Source: Arthrobacter zhaoxinii
Lineage (GTDB): Bacteria; Actinomycetota; Actinomycetes; Actinomycetales; Micrococcaceae
DNA length: 64,000 nucleotides
Direction: 5' to 3'
Assembly (NCBI RefSeq): GCF_025244925.1
Contig: NZ_CP104275.1
Coordinates: forward strand, 1,550,001 to 1,614,000
Of this stretch, positions 62,168 to 64,000 are shown in pieces. How positions within the stretch are numbered: position 1 is the stretch's first letter; each line of letters starts with the position of its first letter. The position numbers were made by a program, and so were the translations under genes. The notes under the pieces were generated by a model. It was not told the DNA's origin, made no database searches, and saw only the letters and a program-made list of their open reading frames with translations.

Positions 62168-64000
62168 ATGGCTGATTCCCTGTCTGCATACCCTGACACT
62201 GCGATGTCGCCTTTCATCCGCTTTGCCGCGCTTCCGGAAGACGCCGGCCTGTACCGGGCCGAGAACGAAAAGGACGCGTGCGGCCTGGCCGTCATTGCCA
62301 CCCTGCACGGTGAGCCCACCCACGGGATTGTCGACGCCGCCCTCGCGGCCCTGCGCAATCTCGAGCACCGCGGTGCCGTGGGCGCTGACGAAGGCACCGG
62401 CGACGGCGCCGGACTCCTCACGCAGGTCCCGGACGAGTTCTTCCGCGCAGTAGTGGACTTTGAGCTTCCCGCGGCCGGAGGCTACGCCGTCGGCACCGCC
62501 TTCCTGCCCACCGAGGACCGCGAGCAGCAGACCGCCCGCGCCGGCGTCGAACTCATGGCCGCCAGCGAGGGCCTGCGCGTGCTGGGCTGGCGCGAGGTGC
62601 CCGTCGTGGCCGAGCTTGTCGGTGCCATGTCCCGGGCCTGCATGCCCCATTTCGAACAGGTGTTCCTGGCCCCCGAAGAGGGGACCGGCACCACGGACCT
62701 GGACGCGAGGGCCTTCCGCGTCCGGAAGCGTTCACAAAACAAGTTCGGCGTCTATTTCCCCTCGCTGTCCTCTCGAACCATGGTCTACAAGGGCATGGTC
62801 ACCACCGCGCAGCTGGAACCGTTCTTCCCCGACCTGTCCGATCCCCGGTTCAAGACCCGGCTGGGCATTGTCCACTCGCGCTTCTCCACCAACACCTTCC
62901 CGTCCTGGCCGCTGGCCCAGCCGTTCCGCGCCATCGCGCACAACGGCGAGATCAACACCGTCAAGGGCAACCGGAACTGGATGCGCGCCCGGCAGTCGCA
63001 GATGAAGAACCCGCTGCTGGGGCAGACCCCGGAGGAGCTGTTCCCCATCTGCACCCCCGGCGCGTCCGACTCCGCCTCCTTCGACGAGGTGGCCGAGCTG
63101 CTGATGCTCTCCGGCCGGCCCATCACGCACGCGATCATGATGATGATCCCGGAGGCCTGGGAGAACCACGCCACCATGGACCCGGCCCGCCGGGCCTTCT
63201 ACCAGTACCACTCCATGCTGATGGAGCCGTGGGACGGTCCCGCCGCCGTGTCCTTCACCGACGGCGTCTCCGTGGGGGCGGTGCTGGACCGCAACGGGCT
63301 GCGCCCCGCCCGCTACTGGGTCACCGACGACGGCCTGGTGGTCCTGGCCTCCGAGGTGGGCGTGGTGGACATTGATCCCGCCAAGGTGGTCCGCAAGGGC
63401 CGCGTCTCGCCCGGCAAGATGTTCCTGGTGGACACCACCGAGGGCCGGCTGATCGAAGACGAGGAAATCAAGGCCGAGGTAGCCGCCGCCAACCCGTGGG
63501 CGGACTGGGTGAAGGAAAACCAGGTCCGCCTGGAGGAGCTGCCCGAGCGCGAGCACGTGCTGCACACCAAGGCCTCGATCAACCGTCGCCAGCGGACCTT
63601 CGGCTACACCCAGGAGGAACTGCGGATCCTGCTGGGCCCGATGGCCCGCACCGGTGCCGAACCGCTGGGAGCCATGGGCTCCGACACCCCCATCGCCGTG
63701 CTCTCGAAGCGGCCGCGGCTGCTCTTCGACTACTTTGTGCAGTCCTTTGCCCAGGTCACCAATCCGCCGCTGGATTCCATCCGCGAGGAACTGGTCACCT
63801 CCCTGCAGGCCTCCATCGGCCCCAACGGCAACCTGCTGTCCCTGAAGCAGGTGAAGACCAGCCAGATCGCACTGAAGTTCCCGGTGATCAACAACGATGA
63901 GCTGGCCAAGATCGCCAACCTCACCGACGACGACGGCGACCGGATAGCGCTTAAGGTCCGCGGCCTCTACCGGCCCGAAGGCGGCGAAGCCGAACTGCGG
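62168..64000 (+). CDS. gltB: Glutamate synthase large subunit, 5' part
   Basis: 611 codons visible, open to the window end. ATG 62168 gives a 37-residue propeptide, after which Cys38 in [14 protein letters not shown] becomes the N-terminal nucleophile of the glutaminase domain. Also seen are [36 protein letters not shown] and [12 protein letters not shown], followed by the start of the central domain. Makes glutamate from glutamine and 2-oxoglutarate with GltD. The full protein is about 1,500 residues. Confidence 0.95.
   Translation, partial: MADSLSAYPDTAMSPFIRFAALPEDAGLYRAENEKDACGLAVIATLHGEPTHGIVDAALAALRNLEHRGAVGADEGTGDGAGLLTQVPDEFFRAVVDFELPAAGGYAVGTAFLPTEDREQQTARAGVELMAASEGLRVLGWREVPVVAELVGAMSRACMPHFEQVFLAPEEGTGTTDLDARAFRVRKRSQNKFGVYFPSLSSRTMVYKGMVTTAQLEPFFPDLSDPRFKTRLGIVHSRFSTNTFPSWPLAQPFRAIAHNGEINTVKGNRNWMRARQSQMKNPLLGQTPEELFPICTPGASDSASFDEVAELLMLSGRPITHAIMMMIPEAWENHATMDPARRAFYQYHSMLMEPWDGPAAVSFTDGVSVGAVLDRNGLRPARYWVTDDGLVVLASEVGVVDIDPAKVVRKGRVSPGKMFLVDTTEGRLIEDEEIKAEVAAANPWADWVKENQVRLEELPEREHVLHTKASINRRQRTFGYTQEELRILLGPMARTGAEPLGAMGSDTPIAVLSKRPRLLFDYFVQSFAQVTNPPLDSIREELVTSLQASIGPNGNLLSLKQVKTSQIALKFPVINNDELAKIANLTDDDGDRIALKVRGLYRPEGGEAELR

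Overview
High-GC, mostly densely packed DNA that looks like a chromosomal segment of an Arthrobacter-type actinobacterium (family Micrococcaceae). This rests on the GTG/ATGA-coupled gene starts, the long-form hisG, the hisI-trpE-TrpP-trpC-trpB-trpA-lgt-gltB order, a TIGR03085-type mycothiol-family protein, and WXG100/RHS proteins. It is an inference from gene content; no rRNA, tRNA or CRISPR was found.

Layout. 0.1-15 kb is an accessory mix of small metabolic and regulatory pairs: aldo/keto reductase with a divergent TetR; a prolyl aminopeptidase-like hydrolase; a three-gene membrane protein/XRE/MFS operon; ketopantoate reductase; a LacI regulator divergent from an MFS + DUF1349 pair; acetyltransferases; an APH-type kinase; an FMN-dependent alpha-hydroxy-acid oxidase; and an EthD protein. 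15.1-18.7 kb holds an orphan immunity-like gene between two related hairpins and a UvrA2-type ABC gene broken by an internal deletion. 19.2-20.8 kb is a DUF2975/XRE operon behind a striking 31-bp palindrome. 20.8-24.6 kb is an AsnC-controlled amidohydrolase/exporter pair. 25-28.4 kb holds a hemerythrin gene bracketed by two sets of diverged direct repeats, then YCII + ECF sigma and a DUF2231 protein.

29.3-32.3 kb is a lower-GC insert between housekeeping genes. It carries an ABC-ATPase/TOPRIM (OLD-like) protein and a HEPN-motif protein, the best candidate here for an unnamed anti-phage or abortive-infection module. Core histidine genes hisE-hisG-hisF follow (32.5-34.5 kb), then an acetyltransferase, a lipoprotein, a GIY-YIG-like protein, an MFS transporter, an alcohol dehydrogenase and a DUF808 protein.

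40.2-54 kb is a polymorphic-toxin locus. It comprises a WXG100 protein, a 1,814-residue RHS/YD-repeat protein with a GIY-YIG (Tox-URI-like) C-terminal nuclease, and seven Imm26-like immunity paralogs, two of them frameshifted. Each downstream immunity gene is preceded by a short remnant encoding the last residues of the toxin, so the array reads as a fossil record of displaced toxin-immunity cassettes. A junction at about 51.11 kb joins the 3' end of the downstream TIGR03085 gene to the RHS C-terminus, which shows that the whole cassette was tandemly duplicated.

54.7-64 kb returns to conserved metabolism: hisI, trpE, a Trp-associated membrane protein, a small membrane protein, trpC, trpB, trpA, lgt and the 5' part of gltB, which runs off the window.
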